A DNA stretch of 64,000 nucleotides from Streptomyces sp. NBC_00190 (GTDB lineage: Bacteria; Actinomycetota; Actinomycetes; Streptomycetales; Streptomycetaceae), in the NCBI RefSeq assembly GCF_036203305.1, contig NZ_CP108131.1:3720001-3784000 (forward strand), read 5' to 3'. The translations under genes were made by a program, and so were the position numbers. The first letter of the stretch is position 1. Each line of letters starts with the position of its first letter. Below are positions 24,468 to 34,307 of this stretch, piece after piece. The notes beneath the pieces are model-generated. The model had not been told where the DNA came from. It ran no database searches and saw nothing but the letters and a program-made list of their open reading frames with translations.

Positions 24468-25304
24468 ATGGCAGGAAAGAACCTCGACCCCTCCTCCTCA
24501 CCCCGCGCCCTGCTCGGCGCCGAACTGCGCGTGGCGCGCGAGCGCGCCGGCCTCAGCCAGGCCGAACTCGGCGAACCGCTCTTCGTCAGCGGCTCGTTCA
24601 TCGGCCAGCTCGAAGCGGGCACGCGCCGCATGCACCTCGAATTCGCGCGGCAGATAGACGACATCCTCGACACGGGCGGCTTCTTCGTCCGCAACTGCGG
24701 GGCCCTGGCCAAGTCCAAGTACCCGAACCACTTCGCTGAGGCGGCCGAGGCAGAAGCGGAAGCGAAGACAATCCGCGAGTACGCGCCCTTGGCACTGCCG
24801 GGGATGCTCCAGCCGGAGGCGTACGCCCGGGCCGTCTTCCTCGCCTACCAGCCCACGGCCACGGAGGAGGTCATCACCGAGCTGGTTACGAACCGGCTAG
24901 ACCGCGCCAAGCTGCTTTCCGACCCAACAACACCGTTGTTTTGGTGCGTGCTCGATGAAGCCGTCCTTCGGAGGATCGTCGGCAGTCGGGCGGTGATGGC
25001 GGAGGCCTTGCGTCACATCGCGGCCCTGATCCGTGCACGCCGGATCTTCGTGCAGGTACTGCCGTTCAGCGCAGGAGCACACTCGTCGATGGGAGGCACC
25101 TTGAAGCTGATGACCTTCGAGGGCGCTCCTCCACTCGCCTACGTCCAAGGAAACGCCATAGGCGTGCTGTTGGACGATCCGGCCACTGTTACCCGCCACT
25201 CGCTGACCTACGATCTCCTCACGGCCAGCGCGCTGTCACCCACCGAATCGCTGGCCGTGATCGAGTCCGCGGCGGAGGATTACGAACATGACCAGCACGC
25301 GTGA
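24468..25304 (+). CDS. XRE-family regulator with DUF5753 (Scr1-like)
   Basis: 278-aa protein. The N-terminal XRE helix-turn-helix (about 15-70; LLGAELRVARERAGLSQAEL, FVSGSFIGQLEAGTRRMHLE) is followed by the DUF5753 domain (about 100-270; PGMLQPEAYARAVFLAYQPT, FWCVLDEAVLRRIVGSRAVM, IFVQVLPFSAGAHSSMGGTL). Such proteins pair with DUF397 proteins, and some databases label them Scr1-type TA-like regulators. AGGGAG precedes the ATG. It overlaps the DUF397 gene by 17 bp. Confidence 0.92.
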   Translation: MAGKNLDPSSSPRALLGAELRVARERAGLSQAELGEPLFVSGSFIGQLEAGTRRMHLEFARQIDDILDTGGFFVRNCGALAKSKYPNHFAEAAEAEAEAKTIREYAPLALPGMLQPEAYARAVFLAYQPTATEEVITELVTNRLDRAKLLSDPTTPLFWCVLDEAVLRRIVGSRAVMAEALRHIAALIRARRIFVQVLPFSAGAHSSMGGTLKLMTFEGAPPLAYVQGNAIGVLLDDPATVTRHSLTYDLLTASALSPTESLAVIESAAEDYEHDQHA

Positions 25305-25512
25305 GTACGACCTGTCTGCGGCCACCTGGCACAAATCCAGCTACAGCGACGGCACCGGCGGCGACTGCCTGGAGATGGCCACCTGGCGGAAGTCCCCCCA
25401 CAGCGGAGCCAGCGGCGGCGACACGGTCCCCGTCCGGGACTCCAAGGTCCCCGACGGCCCCCACCTCACCTTCAACGGCCCGGCCTGGGCCGCCTTCGTC
25501 ACCAGCCTCTGA
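25288..25512 (+). CDS. DUF397 protein with duplicated half-motif
   Basis: 74-aa DUF397 protein, a family linked to XRE/DUF5753 regulators and, in the BldB branch, to development. Usual form: WRKSSYSDGTGGNCVEVA...VAVRDSKDPDGP. Here the half-motif occurs twice, ATWHKSSYSDGTGGDCLEM and ATWRKSPHSGASGGDTVPV, before VRDSKVPDGPHLTFNGPAWA. This looks like an internal duplication or a fusion of two paralogues. Its end overlaps the convergent PQQ-propeller gene by 14 bp. Confidence 0.88.
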   Translation: MTSTREYDLSAATWHKSSYSDGTGGDCLEMATWRKSPHSGASGGDTVPVRDSKVPDGPHLTFNGPAWAAFVTSL

Positions 25513-26905
25513 CCCACCCCAGGGCGAAGAACGCGGGCAGTTCGCCGCCCGCGTCCAGGTTCACGAACGTGTAGCCCTCGGCCGTCTCCGGGTAGATCTC
25601 GAACCGCCTGCCCAGCGGGACGTCGCGGAGGATCGTGGGCTCGGCCTTCCGCCTGCCCGTGCTCCCGTCCAGGTGCCACAGGTACGTCCGTGCGGCGGTC
25701 GACGTCACCACGTCGGCCCCGCCCGGACTGCGGCCCTGCGCGATCCCGAGGACCGTGGCGCCGTCGAGCGCGGCGTGCCAGACACGGTGGCCGTCCACCA
25801 GGGAGTACGCGGAGACACCCGGGACCTTGTCCTTCACCGGGGTGATCAGCAGGTCGCCGCTGACCAGCGGTCCGGGCTCCGTGAGCAGGTCCTCCCGCGG
25901 GCCGGACACCGGCACGGCGCCCCGCTCGTGCCCGGAGTCGTCGAACAGCAGCACCGACTCCCCGGCCCGCAGCGCGATCGGCCGCGCCGACACCATCCGC
26001 AGTTCCGTGTGCGGGCCCGTCGTGCGCAGCGGGCTCTGCCAGGCCACGGTGCCGGTCCGCGCGTCCAGCGCCGTCAGCCGGGCCGGGCCGCCGCCGCCGG
26101 AGCAGTCCTCGACGTACAGGACCCGGCCCCCGGCCCCGTCGAGCGCGCGGACCTCGCAGCCGGCCGGGACGGGCGCCCGCCAGAGCTCGGCGCCCCCTCG
26201 CAGGTCCAGGCCGAGCAGGGCGCCCTGCGTCACGGCGACGGCCGTACCGTCCACCGCGGCCACCACCGACGCGTCCCGGTCCCGGGACGGCGCCGCCGGG
26301 AAGTCCTTGGCCCACAGCTCCCGGCCCTCCCGCAGGTCCACGGCCGACACCCGCGCGCCGCAGCCGTCCGGAGTCCGCGCGGAGGCGACCAGCCCGGTCT
26401 CGTGCGAGGTGGCCCGGCTCAGGGCGCACAGGGTGGTGCCCTCGGCGGCGGCCACCCCGCCGGCCGAGCGGCCCTCGCCGTTGTAGACGAACACGCCGTC
26501 CGTACGGGCCCGCACCAGCCCCTTGGACGGCAGCAGCCAGGCGCCGACCGGCCGGGCCGACTCCGGGTTCTCGCGCTGCCACCAGGTCCACACGTACATC
26601 TGCGGGCCGCGCATCCACGCGTACGCCTCCCAGGCGGGCCACAGCACGGCCAGCGCGAGCACCACCGCCAGCCAGCGGACCGGCGCACCCCGGGCGCCAC
26701 GACGCCCCCGGGCCAGCAGCACGTACGCGAGGAGCCCCAGGGCCGGGGTGAACACCAGCAGCCAGCCCTTGCCCCGTGACCAGTCGACGAACGCCATCCT
26801 GCCGAGCAGGACCAGGTACAGCGCGGTCACGGCGGCGACCGCCACGCCGGAAACGAACAGGGCGCGCGACAGAAACCGCGCGCCCCGAGATGTGCCGTTG
26901 TCCAT
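25499..26905 (-). CDS. membrane-anchored PQQ-like beta-propeller protein
   Basis: 468-aa protein. Three N-terminal membrane helices (about 12-35, 44-62 and 74-92) are followed by an extracytoplasmic beta-propeller of PQQ/quinoprotein-like blades: VSAVDLREGRELWAKDFPA, LLGLDLRGGAELWRAPVPAG, LTALDARTGTVAWQSPL, AYSLVDGHRVWHAALDGATV. The repeated D-x-x-x-G-x-x-x-W pattern defines the fold. No PQQ ligand residues are evident, so a scaffold or sensor role is more likely than dehydrogenase activity. RBS GAGGGGGGA precedes the ATG at 26905. Confidence 0.82.
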   Translation of the reverse strand: MDNGTSRGARFLSRALFVSGVAVAAVTALYLVLLGRMAFVDWSRGKGWLLVFTPALGLLAYVLLARGRRGARGAPVRWLAVVLALAVLWPAWEAYAWMRGPQMYVWTWWQRENPESARPVGAWLLPSKGLVRARTDGVFVYNGEGRSAGGVAAAEGTTLCALSRATSHETGLVASARTPDGCGARVSAVDLREGRELWAKDFPAAPSRDRDASVVAAVDGTAVAVTQGALLGLDLRGGAELWRAPVPAGCEVRALDGAGGRVLYVEDCSGGGGPARLTALDARTGTVAWQSPLRTTGPHTELRMVSARPIALRAGESVLLFDDSGHERGAVPVSGPREDLLTEPGPLVSGDLLITPVKDKVPGVSAYSLVDGHRVWHAALDGATVLGIAQGRSPGGADVVTSTAARTYLWHLDGSTGRRKAEPTILRDVPLGRRFEIYPETAEGYTFVNLDAGGELPAFFALGWVRGW

Positions 26906-26952
26906 GATCCCCCCTCGGGCGCAGCCTAGTCGGCGCGCCCAAAGGGGGCCGG

Positions 26953-27470
26953 TCAACGGGCCCGGTCAGAGGCCGAGGTGAACAGCAGCTGGTTGGGCGT
27001 GCCCTTGCTGATCTTGAGGACGGCGTCCTTGGTGGACTCGTCGGTCACGAAGTTGGCGATGTCCGCGGGCTGCTCGGAAGGGTGCGCCTGCTTGTAGAGG
27101 GCGATGACACCCGCGACGTGCGGCGCGGCCATGGACGTACCGCTCAGGGCCATGCTGCCGCCGCCGACCGTGCCCGCGACGTGCGTGCCGTGGCCCTGGC
27201 AGTCCTGACCCCTCTGGAGGGCGGCGTCCGGCATCGCGTCGAAGCCGAAGGTGGCTCGCCCGTCGAACTCGGCGTGCTCGCAGTCGATGCCGGTGTCGAG
27301 GATGTACGCGTTCACTCCGGAGCCGCTGCCCTGGGCGGTGTAGTTGTTGTCCAGGGCCAGCTCCCGCTGGTCGATCCGGTCCCGGCCCCAGGAGGCGGAC
27401 GGGGCCCTGCTCGCACCGGCGGCGGGCATCTTCGGGGCGGCCACCTTCGTGTCCTCGTTCACCGCCGCCG
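26953..27470 (-). pseudogene. S8 subtilisin-like peptidase remnant with central deletion
   Basis: The frame retains the catalytic Asp region (WGRDRIDQRELALDNNYT, AYILDTGIDCEHAEFDGR), the catalytic His (QGHGTHVAGTVGG) and the catalytic Ser (LSGTSMAAPHVAGVIALYKQ). The His and Ser blocks are separated by only about 6 residues instead of the usual about 150. The oxyanion Asn region and half the fold are missing, and the signal peptide and propeptide are lost upstream. Protease activity is impossible. The likely parent was a secreted streptomycete subtilase. Confidence 0.85.
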
Positions 27471-27542
27471 GCTGACCGCGCAGGCCGCGCGCACGGGCTC
27501 CCCGGCAATTCCCCGCGCCCGCCCGACGCTTAGGGTGATACG

Positions 27543-27562
27543 GATCAACCCATCGGTTGATC
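27543..27562. promoter_or_regulatory. 20-bp palindrome upstream of the Ser/Thr kinase gene
   Basis: GATCAACC-CATC-GGTTGATC, a perfect 8-bp inverted repeat 21 bp before the kinase start. It overlaps the expected leader, so it may be an operator or an mRNA hairpin. Confidence 0.5.
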
Positions 27563-27582
27563 GGGGGATCGGGGGGAGACCG

Positions 27583-29199
27583 ATGGACAGCGCGACCGGG
27601 ATGTTCGAGCCGCTGCGCGCGGACGATCCGCAGACCGTGCCCGGCTACCGCCTCGCGGCCCGGCTCGGCGCGGGTGGCATGGGCCGCGTCTACCTGTCGC
27701 ACACCCAGGGCGGCCGCCCGGTCGCGATCAAGGTGGTGCGACCGGAACTGGCCGAAGACCCGGCGTTCCGGCGGCGCTTCCGCCGGGAGGTGGAGGCGGC
27801 CAGGCGGGTCCGGGGCGCGTACACCGCCGAGCTGATCGACGCCGAGGCGGACGGAACGCCGCCCTGGCTGGCCACCCTGTACGTGCCCGGCCCCTCACTG
27901 GCCGAGGCCGTCGCCCGGTGCGGACCGCTGCCGGTGCCCGCCGTGCTGTGGCTGGTGGCGGGGGTGGCCGAGGCGCTGCAGGCCATCCACGGCGCGGGCG
28001 TCGTGCACCGGGACCTGAAGCCGTCGAACGTGCTGCTGGCCTCCGACGGGCCCCGGGTCATCGACTTCGGCATCTCGCTGGCCTCCGGCACCACCGCGGC
28101 GACCGCCACGGGCACGGCCATCGGCACGCCCCAGTACATGGCCCCCGAGCAGGCGTCGGGGGGCGAGGTCACGACAGCCACCGACGTCTTCGCGCTGGGC
28201 CAAACGGCGGCGTTCGCGGCGCTGGGCGAGCCGCTGTACGGGGACGGGCCCTCCGTGAGCGTGCTGTTCCGGATCGTGCACTCCGAGCCCGACCTGTCCC
28301 GGCTGCCGGAGCCGCTGCGCCCGCTGATCGCCCGGTGCCTGGCCTCCGACCCGCAGGAGCGGGCCACCCCGGCGGAGATCGTGGCGTGGTGCCGGAAGCA
28401 TCTGGGCAAGGACGCCGACGCGGGCGCCGGACCGGCCGTCTGGCGGGAGGTGACGGGGCCCGAGGTGGAGATCCCGGCTCCGGTCCCGTATCCCACGGCG
28501 GTGCACACGAGCCCGATGAACTGGCTTCCGCCGCAGCCGACGGCGCCGCTCGGGCCGGAGGAACAGCGGGCGCGCAGGCGGCGCATCGCGCTGATCACGG
28601 CCGCGGCGGTGACGGCGGGAACACTGCTGCTGACGGGCCTGGCCTGGCTGGGCAAGGGAGCGGCGGACCGGATGCGCGAACTGGACGCGTCCCGGGCGAA
28701 GCCGAACGGCTCGGCCGCGGGGGCCCAGGGGACGCCGTCGGGGCCGACCGGGTCGGCGGGTGACGGCAAGGCGCCGAAGACCTCCGGATCCGCACCGAGC
28801 CCGAGCCGGCCGGCGAAGCCCCTCGCCCACCCCTACCCCGGGCAGTTCCTGACCGAAGAGAACTCGATCGGCATCAAGGACCCGGTCCGGCACGACGACC
28901 TCACGGGAGACATCCGCCTGAACTGCGAGGTGACCGGTTGCCAGCTGGCGAGCGACGCGAGCGTGTTCACCATGCTGTACGCCCCGCCGGGCACCGGCAC
29001 CCTCGACACGTGCAGCCTCCTCACGCGCTCCGCCACCAGCAACACGCTCCCGCTGGCCGCGGCGGCGACCGGCAGCGAGATCTGCGTCAGGCACCCGTCG
29101 GGGGACATCGCGCTGCTCGTGATCCAGACCAAGTCGACCCCGAGGTTGAAGGATCTGTCCTTCGTGACCGCTGACATGACGGTCTGGCCCGCGTCCTGA
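27583..29199 (+). CDS. membrane serine/threonine protein kinase (PknB-like)
   Basis: 538-aa Hanks-type kinase. The N-terminal catalytic domain (about 20-275) shows the P-loop RLGAGGMGRVYLS, catalytic Lys in VAIKVV, HRDLKPSNVLL (catalytic Asp), DFGISLA (metal-binding DFG) and GTPQYMAPEQ (activation loop end). A Pro-rich linker leads to one membrane helix (about 333-356; RIALITAAAVTAGTLLLTGL). An external Ser/Pro-rich region and a C-terminal domain with paired cysteines (NCEVTGCQLA, TCSLLT, EICVRH) follow. There are no PASTA repeats, so the ligand differs from PknB. GGGGGAGA precedes the ATG. Confidence 0.92.
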   Translation: MDSATGMFEPLRADDPQTVPGYRLAARLGAGGMGRVYLSHTQGGRPVAIKVVRPELAEDPAFRRRFRREVEAARRVRGAYTAELIDAEADGTPPWLATLYVPGPSLAEAVARCGPLPVPAVLWLVAGVAEALQAIHGAGVVHRDLKPSNVLLASDGPRVIDFGISLASGTTAATATGTAIGTPQYMAPEQASGGEVTTATDVFALGQTAAFAALGEPLYGDGPSVSVLFRIVHSEPDLSRLPEPLRPLIARCLASDPQERATPAEIVAWCRKHLGKDADAGAGPAVWREVTGPEVEIPAPVPYPTAVHTSPMNWLPPQPTAPLGPEEQRARRRRIALITAAAVTAGTLLLTGLAWLGKGAADRMRELDASRAKPNGSAAGAQGTPSGPTGSAGDGKAPKTSGSAPSPSRPAKPLAHPYPGQFLTEENSIGIKDPVRHDDLTGDIRLNCEVTGCQLASDASVFTMLYAPPGTGTLDTCSLLTRSATSNTLPLAAAATGSEICVRHPSGDIALLVIQTKSTPRLKDLSFVTADMTVWPAS

Positions 29200-29233
29200 C
29201 CCGGCCGCCGGGCCGCCCGCCCGCCCGGGCGGT

Positions 29234-30004
29234 CTAGGTCCGGTACACGGACAGCCGCGAGACCTCGTACTCCATGTCCGTCACCCCCGGGCGGGGCGCC
29301 GGGTGGTAACGCCCGGCGCAGACGGACAGGTTCACGATGAGGTACGCGCGCCAGGAGCGGCCCACGCCCGCGCGGTCGGCGAACACCCGGGCCCCGTTGA
29401 CCCACCAGACGACCGACCTCCGCCCGAACTCGACCTTGAGGTCGATCCAGGCGCCCGGCCGCACCGACGGGTCGCGGTGATAGCGGTGCGCCTGGTGGAC
29501 GTGGTTGGAGAGCTCCAGCAGGTCCGGGTTGTCCGGGTGGTACTCGAACACGTCGATCTCCTGGCCGCCGTCCCGCCAGGTCCAGATCGCCGGCCAGGCA
29601 CCCAGCTCCACCGGGAGCCTGACCCGGGCCTCCAAGACGTCGCCGGTGCGCACCATGAAGCCCTCGTCGCTGCCCTCGGTGGTGAGCAGCCCGGTGTTCC
29701 AGTTGCCGTCGGGCCTCAGCTTGGCCCGGAAGACGCCGCTGCGGCTGTAGGCGGGATCGTCGACGAGGTGGTCCAGTTTGTTGTCGCCCGGGTTCGTCGG
29801 GCCGCCGTCGGGATACGCCCACGAGCGGCCCGCGACCCATTGGGTGGGCGAGGTGAAATCGGCGGTGAAGACAGGGGCGAGGCGCGTCCTGATCGCAGCC
29901 GCGCCGCCGGCGCCCGCCGGGGCGAGGCGCGACGTCAAGCGCCGCAGCCAGCCGAGCTTTTCCGTGTCCATGCAGGGTGTGTGCCCACAACCGGACGCAC
30001 CCAT
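29234..30004 (-). CDS. GH16-family glycoside hydrolase without an obvious signal peptide
   Basis: 256-aa GH16 (laminarinase/beta-glucanase) fold. The catalytic ExDxxE is EIDVFEY (about residue 152), preceded by AWPAIWTWRDGGQ and followed by NHVHQAHRYHRDPSV; WVNGARVFADRAG and VTDMEYEVSRLSVYRT complete the jelly roll. Most bacterial GH16 enzymes are exported, but here the N-terminus (MGASGCGHTPCMDTEKLGWL) has no classic signal peptide. The start could be 30004 (GATGAT box 6 nt upstream) or 29971. Substrate specificity is unknown; it may be intracellular or mis-started. Confidence 0.8.
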   Translation of the reverse strand: MGASGCGHTPCMDTEKLGWLRRLTSRLAPAGAGGAAAIRTRLAPVFTADFTSPTQWVAGRSWAYPDGGPTNPGDNKLDHLVDDPAYSRSGVFRAKLRPDGNWNTGLLTTEGSDEGFMVRTGDVLEARVRLPVELGAWPAIWTWRDGGQEIDVFEYHPDNPDLLELSNHVHQAHRYHRDPSVRPGAWIDLKVEFGRRSVVWWVNGARVFADRAGVGRSWRAYLIVNLSVCAGRYHPAPRPGVTDMEYEVSRLSVYRT

Positions 30005-30041
30005 GCCGGAATCATCGCGCAGGGTAATCGCGCGGAAGCAT

Positions 30042-30650
30042 TCAGCGACCGGTGTTGCGCGCCGCCTCGATGAAGGCGCGGATCAGCTCGGGCGACTTCA
30101 CCCCCCGCGCGCGCTCCACGCCGCTGGAGACGTCCACGCCCCACGCGCCGGTGCCCCGGACGGCCTCGCCGACGTTGGCTGGGGTCAGCCCGCCCGCGAG
30201 CAGCCACCGCCCCTCGGGCGGCGTGAAGTCCGCGGACCCCCAGTTCCACGGCTTGCCGGAGCCCGGGTCGGGGGCGTCGAGGAGCAGCAGGTCCTCGCCG
30301 TACTCGCCGCAGCGCTTCACGTGCTCGGCGGTGGCCCGCAGCAGCGTCCGCCCCTCGGCGCGCAGCGCCGCGAAGTCCTCGGGGCCCTCCTCGCCGTGCA
30401 GCTGCACGCCCCGTACGCCGCTCTCCTCGGCGAACCGGCGCACCTCCGCCACCTGCTGCCCCCGGAACACGCCGACGGTGAGCACCCCGTCCGGCACCCG
30501 GGCGGCCAGCTCCCGCGCGGTGGCCGCGTCGACCGTACGGGGGCTGCCGGGCGCGAAGACGAACCCGACGGCATCGGCCCCGGCCGCCACGGCCACGTCG
30601 ACATCGTGCGCGGTCCGCAGCCCGCAGATCTTGACGAAGAGATCGCTCAT
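30042..30650 (-). CDS. phosphoribosylanthranilate isomerase (TrpF-like)
   Basis: 202-aa TIM barrel matching N-(5'-phosphoribosyl)anthranilate isomerase: FVKICGLRTAHDVDVAVAAG (catalytic Cys at about 9), AVGFVFAPGSPRTVDAATAR, VGVFRGQQV, GVQLHGEEGPEDF (loop Asp usually in QLHG), LLLDAPDPGSGKPWNW, LLAGGLTPANVGEAVR, WGVDVSSGVERARGVKSPEL. It would convert PRA to CdRP in tryptophan synthesis. It is not in a trp operon; Streptomyces usually relies on the dual PriA enzyme, so this may be a redundant or repurposed paralogue. GGGGG precedes the ATG at 30650. Confidence 0.82.
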   Translation of the reverse strand: MSDLFVKICGLRTAHDVDVAVAAGADAVGFVFAPGSPRTVDAATARELAARVPDGVLTVGVFRGQQVAEVRRFAEESGVRGVQLHGEEGPEDFAALRAEGRTLLRATAEHVKRCGEYGEDLLLLDAPDPGSGKPWNWGSADFTPPEGRWLLAGGLTPANVGEAVRGTGAWGVDVSSGVERARGVKSPELIRAFIEAARNTGR

Positions 30651-30778
30651 ACCCCCAGTCAATCAAAGCCCCCCGATCAGCGGTGATCCGTCTCGGCACC
30701 CGGGCGCGACCACCCCCGCGCCGCTAGCCTGGAACGAGGCTCACGCCCAGTGCACGGCACGCCACGCGGAGGACAACG

Positions 30779-31360
30779 GTGACGATCATGATCGAACGGG
30801 CCACACCGATAGAGCAGGCGGCACCGCCGACGTTCGAGACGCTCCTGCGAACCGTCGAGGAGATGGACACGCCAGACGGCTTCAAGGCCGAGCTCATCCG
30901 AGGGAAGATCATCGTGTCGCCGTTTTCCAAGCTTCGCTACTACCGGCGCATGCGCGCCGTACGCGAGCAGCTCCAGGCCCACGCCCCCGAGGGTCACGTC
31001 GCCGATGTAGCACCCTTCCTCTTCAGCTTCCCGGAAGCAGAGCGAGCCTACGGGCCCGACCTCTTCGTGGCGGACGAAGCGGCTTTCGACGAGGAGGGCC
31101 GCCACGCGGACAGCGCGGCCCTGTCGCTGGTCGCGGAGTTCACCTCCGTGTCGACCAGGGATGCGGACTGGAAAGAGAAGTTGGACGTGTACGGCCGCCT
31201 CGTACCCGTGTACCTGGTCGTCGACATGCAGGACTCGGAGATCACCTGCTTCTGGGATCCCTCCCCGCACGGCTACCGCTCCCGTACGACGGTGTCCTTC
31301 GGTGAGGCGCTGCGCGTTCCGGCGCCGTTCGACTGCAAGCTCGACACCACCGGCTTCTAG
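30779..31360 (+). CDS. Uma2 family (DUF820) putative endonuclease
   Basis: 193-aa PD-(D/E)XK-like protein. FKAELIRGKIIVSPF (about 35-49) carries the Glu, PDLFVADEAAF (about 97-107) the Asp, and LVAEFTSVSTRDADWKEKLD (about 119-138) the E-x-x-S...K segment, followed by VYLVVDMQDSEITCFW. These are the usual Uma2 positions. The family is greatly expanded in actinobacteria and cyanobacteria without a proven role. GGAGG lies 9 nt before the GTG. It ends at a strong terminator shared with groEL. Confidence 0.9.
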   Translation: MTIMIERATPIEQAAPPTFETLLRTVEEMDTPDGFKAELIRGKIIVSPFSKLRYYRRMRAVREQLQAHAPEGHVADVAPFLFSFPEAERAYGPDLFVADEAAFDEEGRHADSAALSLVAEFTSVSTRDADWKEKLDVYGRLVPVYLVVDMQDSEITCFWDPSPHGYRSRTTVSFGEALRVPAPFDCKLDTTGF

Positions 31361-31376
31361 ACACGCGGAAACGCCC

Positions 31377-31416
31377 GAGGGCGGCACTCCTTCCGTCAGG
31401 AAGGAGTGCCGCCCTC
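31377..31416. terminator. bidirectional terminator between uma2 and groEL
   Basis: An 18-bp perfect stem (GAGGGCGGCACTCCTTCC and its complement) with loop GTCA, between convergent genes. Confidence 0.9.
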
Positions 31417-31460
31417 GTTCGAGAACAGCCGATCGACCGGCGGCCGGAGCCGCGGGAGGA

Positions 31461-33257
<1,797 letters not shown>

Positions 33258-33305
33258 GACCCCCACGAGTGCAAGCGGCTTGGGTGAACGCCCACGCGAA
33301 CGCAC

Positions 33306-33343
33306 GAGGGGCCCACACCCCGTGTCCAGGATGTGGGCCCCTC
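33306..33343 (-). terminator. terminator of the cold-shock gene
   Basis: GAGGGGCCCACA, a 14-nt loop and TGTGGGCCCCTC, located 33 bp after the cold-shock stop codon. Confidence 0.8.
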
Positions 33344-33376
33344 TTACGTACGCGTGGGCGGTCGATCGCGCCGGGA

Positions 33377-33583
33377 CTAGCCGAGTGCGAGCTTGACCAT
33401 GTCCGCCTGCGGACCCTTCTGGCCCTGCGAGATCTCGAACTCGACCCGCTGACCCTCTTCAAGGGTGCGGTATCCGTCCATCTGGATGGCGCTGTAGTGG
33501 ACGAACACATCCGCACCACCGTCGACCGCGATGAAGCCGTAGCCCTTCTCCGCGTTGAACCACTTGACGGTGCCCTGAGCCAT
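33377..33583 (-). CDS. major cold-shock protein (CspA/ScoF type)
   Basis: 68-aa single cold-shock domain: [20 protein letters not shown] (RNP1 KGYGFI), DVFVHYSAI (RNP2) and a C-terminal [14 protein letters not shown]. Length and sequence are typical of actinobacterial CspA. GGGGAG lies 5 nt before the ATG. A leader of about 80 nt precedes it, with a probable promoter at 33673-33700; long structured leaders are typical of cold-inducible csp mRNAs. Confidence 0.95.
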   Translation of the reverse strand: MAQGTVKWFNAEKGYGFIAVDGGADVFVHYSAIQMDGYRTLEEGQRVEFEISQGQKGPQADMVKLALG

Positions 33584-33672
33584 GCCTAACTCCCCTATAA
33601 CTGGCCCTTGCGCAGGAACGCACTTCGCGCTCCCGGGTCAGAACTTGCGTCGGAACGCGTCGACCGAGGCTG

Positions 33673-33700
33673 AATGTATCCGCGTCGGTGCTGTCTGCAA
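33673..33700 (-). promoter_or_regulatory. putative promoter of the cold-shock gene
   Basis: On the minus strand TTGCAG, 16 bp, TACATT. This would give a leader of about 80 nt. The surrounding 33660-33900 is unusually AT-rich for the window and contains no convincing gene. Confidence 0.5.
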
Positions 33701-33916
33701 CAGGTCAATCCGACGAGAATTCTGGACACCCAGAAACATTGAAATAGAGTGAAAATTTGGCATATCGCAGGGCAACTCGGGCCCGACATATCTCGCCAAA
33801 GCCCCATACCGCGCCTGCACATTGACCCGATGTCGACCCTCACGCGACCCGTTCATATGCTGCGGGCAAGTCCAGCGGAGGGGACTTCCCCAACTCTACC
33901 GTGCCCAATCAAACAG

Positions 33917-33951
33917 AATTGCCCCCTCCGCTTTTAGCGGAGGGGGCAATT
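33917..33951 (-). terminator. terminator of the thrC-moaD unit
   Basis: A perfect 15-bp stem AATTGCCCCCTCCGC with loop TTTTA and its exact complement, 45 bp beyond the MoaD-type stop. Confidence 0.9.
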
Positions 33952-33995
33952 ACGGTTTTCGTGTTTCAGCAGCCGCCGGCACGGTGCCGGTCTGG

Positions 33996-34271
33996 TCAGC
34001 CTCCGGCGACGGCGGGAATGATCGAGACACCGGCGCCGTCAGGCGTCGCCGCCTCCAGCCCTCCCTCGAAGCGGACGTCGTCGTCGTTGACGTAGACGTT
34101 CACGAAGCGGCGCAGCTTGCCCTGGTCGTCCAGGACGCGGGCGGCGATGCCCGGGTGGCTCTTCTCCAACGACTCGATGACCTCGGCCAGGGTCGAGCCC
34201 TCGGCCGGGACCTCGGACACGCCGCCGGTGTAGGTGCGCAGGATGGTGGGGATGCGGACGTTGACGCTCAT
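33996..34271 (-). CDS. MoaD/ThiS/CysO-like sulfur carrier protein
   Basis: 91-aa ubiquitin-fold protein: MSVNVRIPTILRTYTGGVSE, STLAEVIESLEKSHPGIAAR, FVNVYVNDDDVRFEGGLEAA, GAGVSIIPAVAGG. The C-terminal Gly-Gly is the residue pair adenylated and thiocarboxylated in this family. It lies 36 bp downstream of thrC, an association seen widely in actinobacteria, and resembles CysO, which supplies sulfur for cysteine synthesis. Which sulfur pathway it serves is inference. Terminated by the 33917-33951 hairpin. Confidence 0.88.
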   Translation of the reverse strand: MSVNVRIPTILRTYTGGVSEVPAEGSTLAEVIESLEKSHPGIAARVLDDQGKLRRFVNVYVNDDDVRFEGGLEAATPDGAGVSIIPAVAGG

Positions 34272-34307
34272 GGCGCTACTGCCTTTCCGGTAGGGCGGAG
34301 GAGATGG

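Noticed and set aside
29230..29243. GGTCTAGGTCC-like sequence resembling a dre core
   Set aside because: It overlaps the stop codon of the GH16 gene between convergent genes and breaks the palindrome centre; probably chance.
33595..33880. Short minus-strand frames upstream of the cold-shock gene
   Set aside because: Cys/Met/Arg-rich with no ribosome-binding site; the AT-rich stretch is better explained as promoter and leader.
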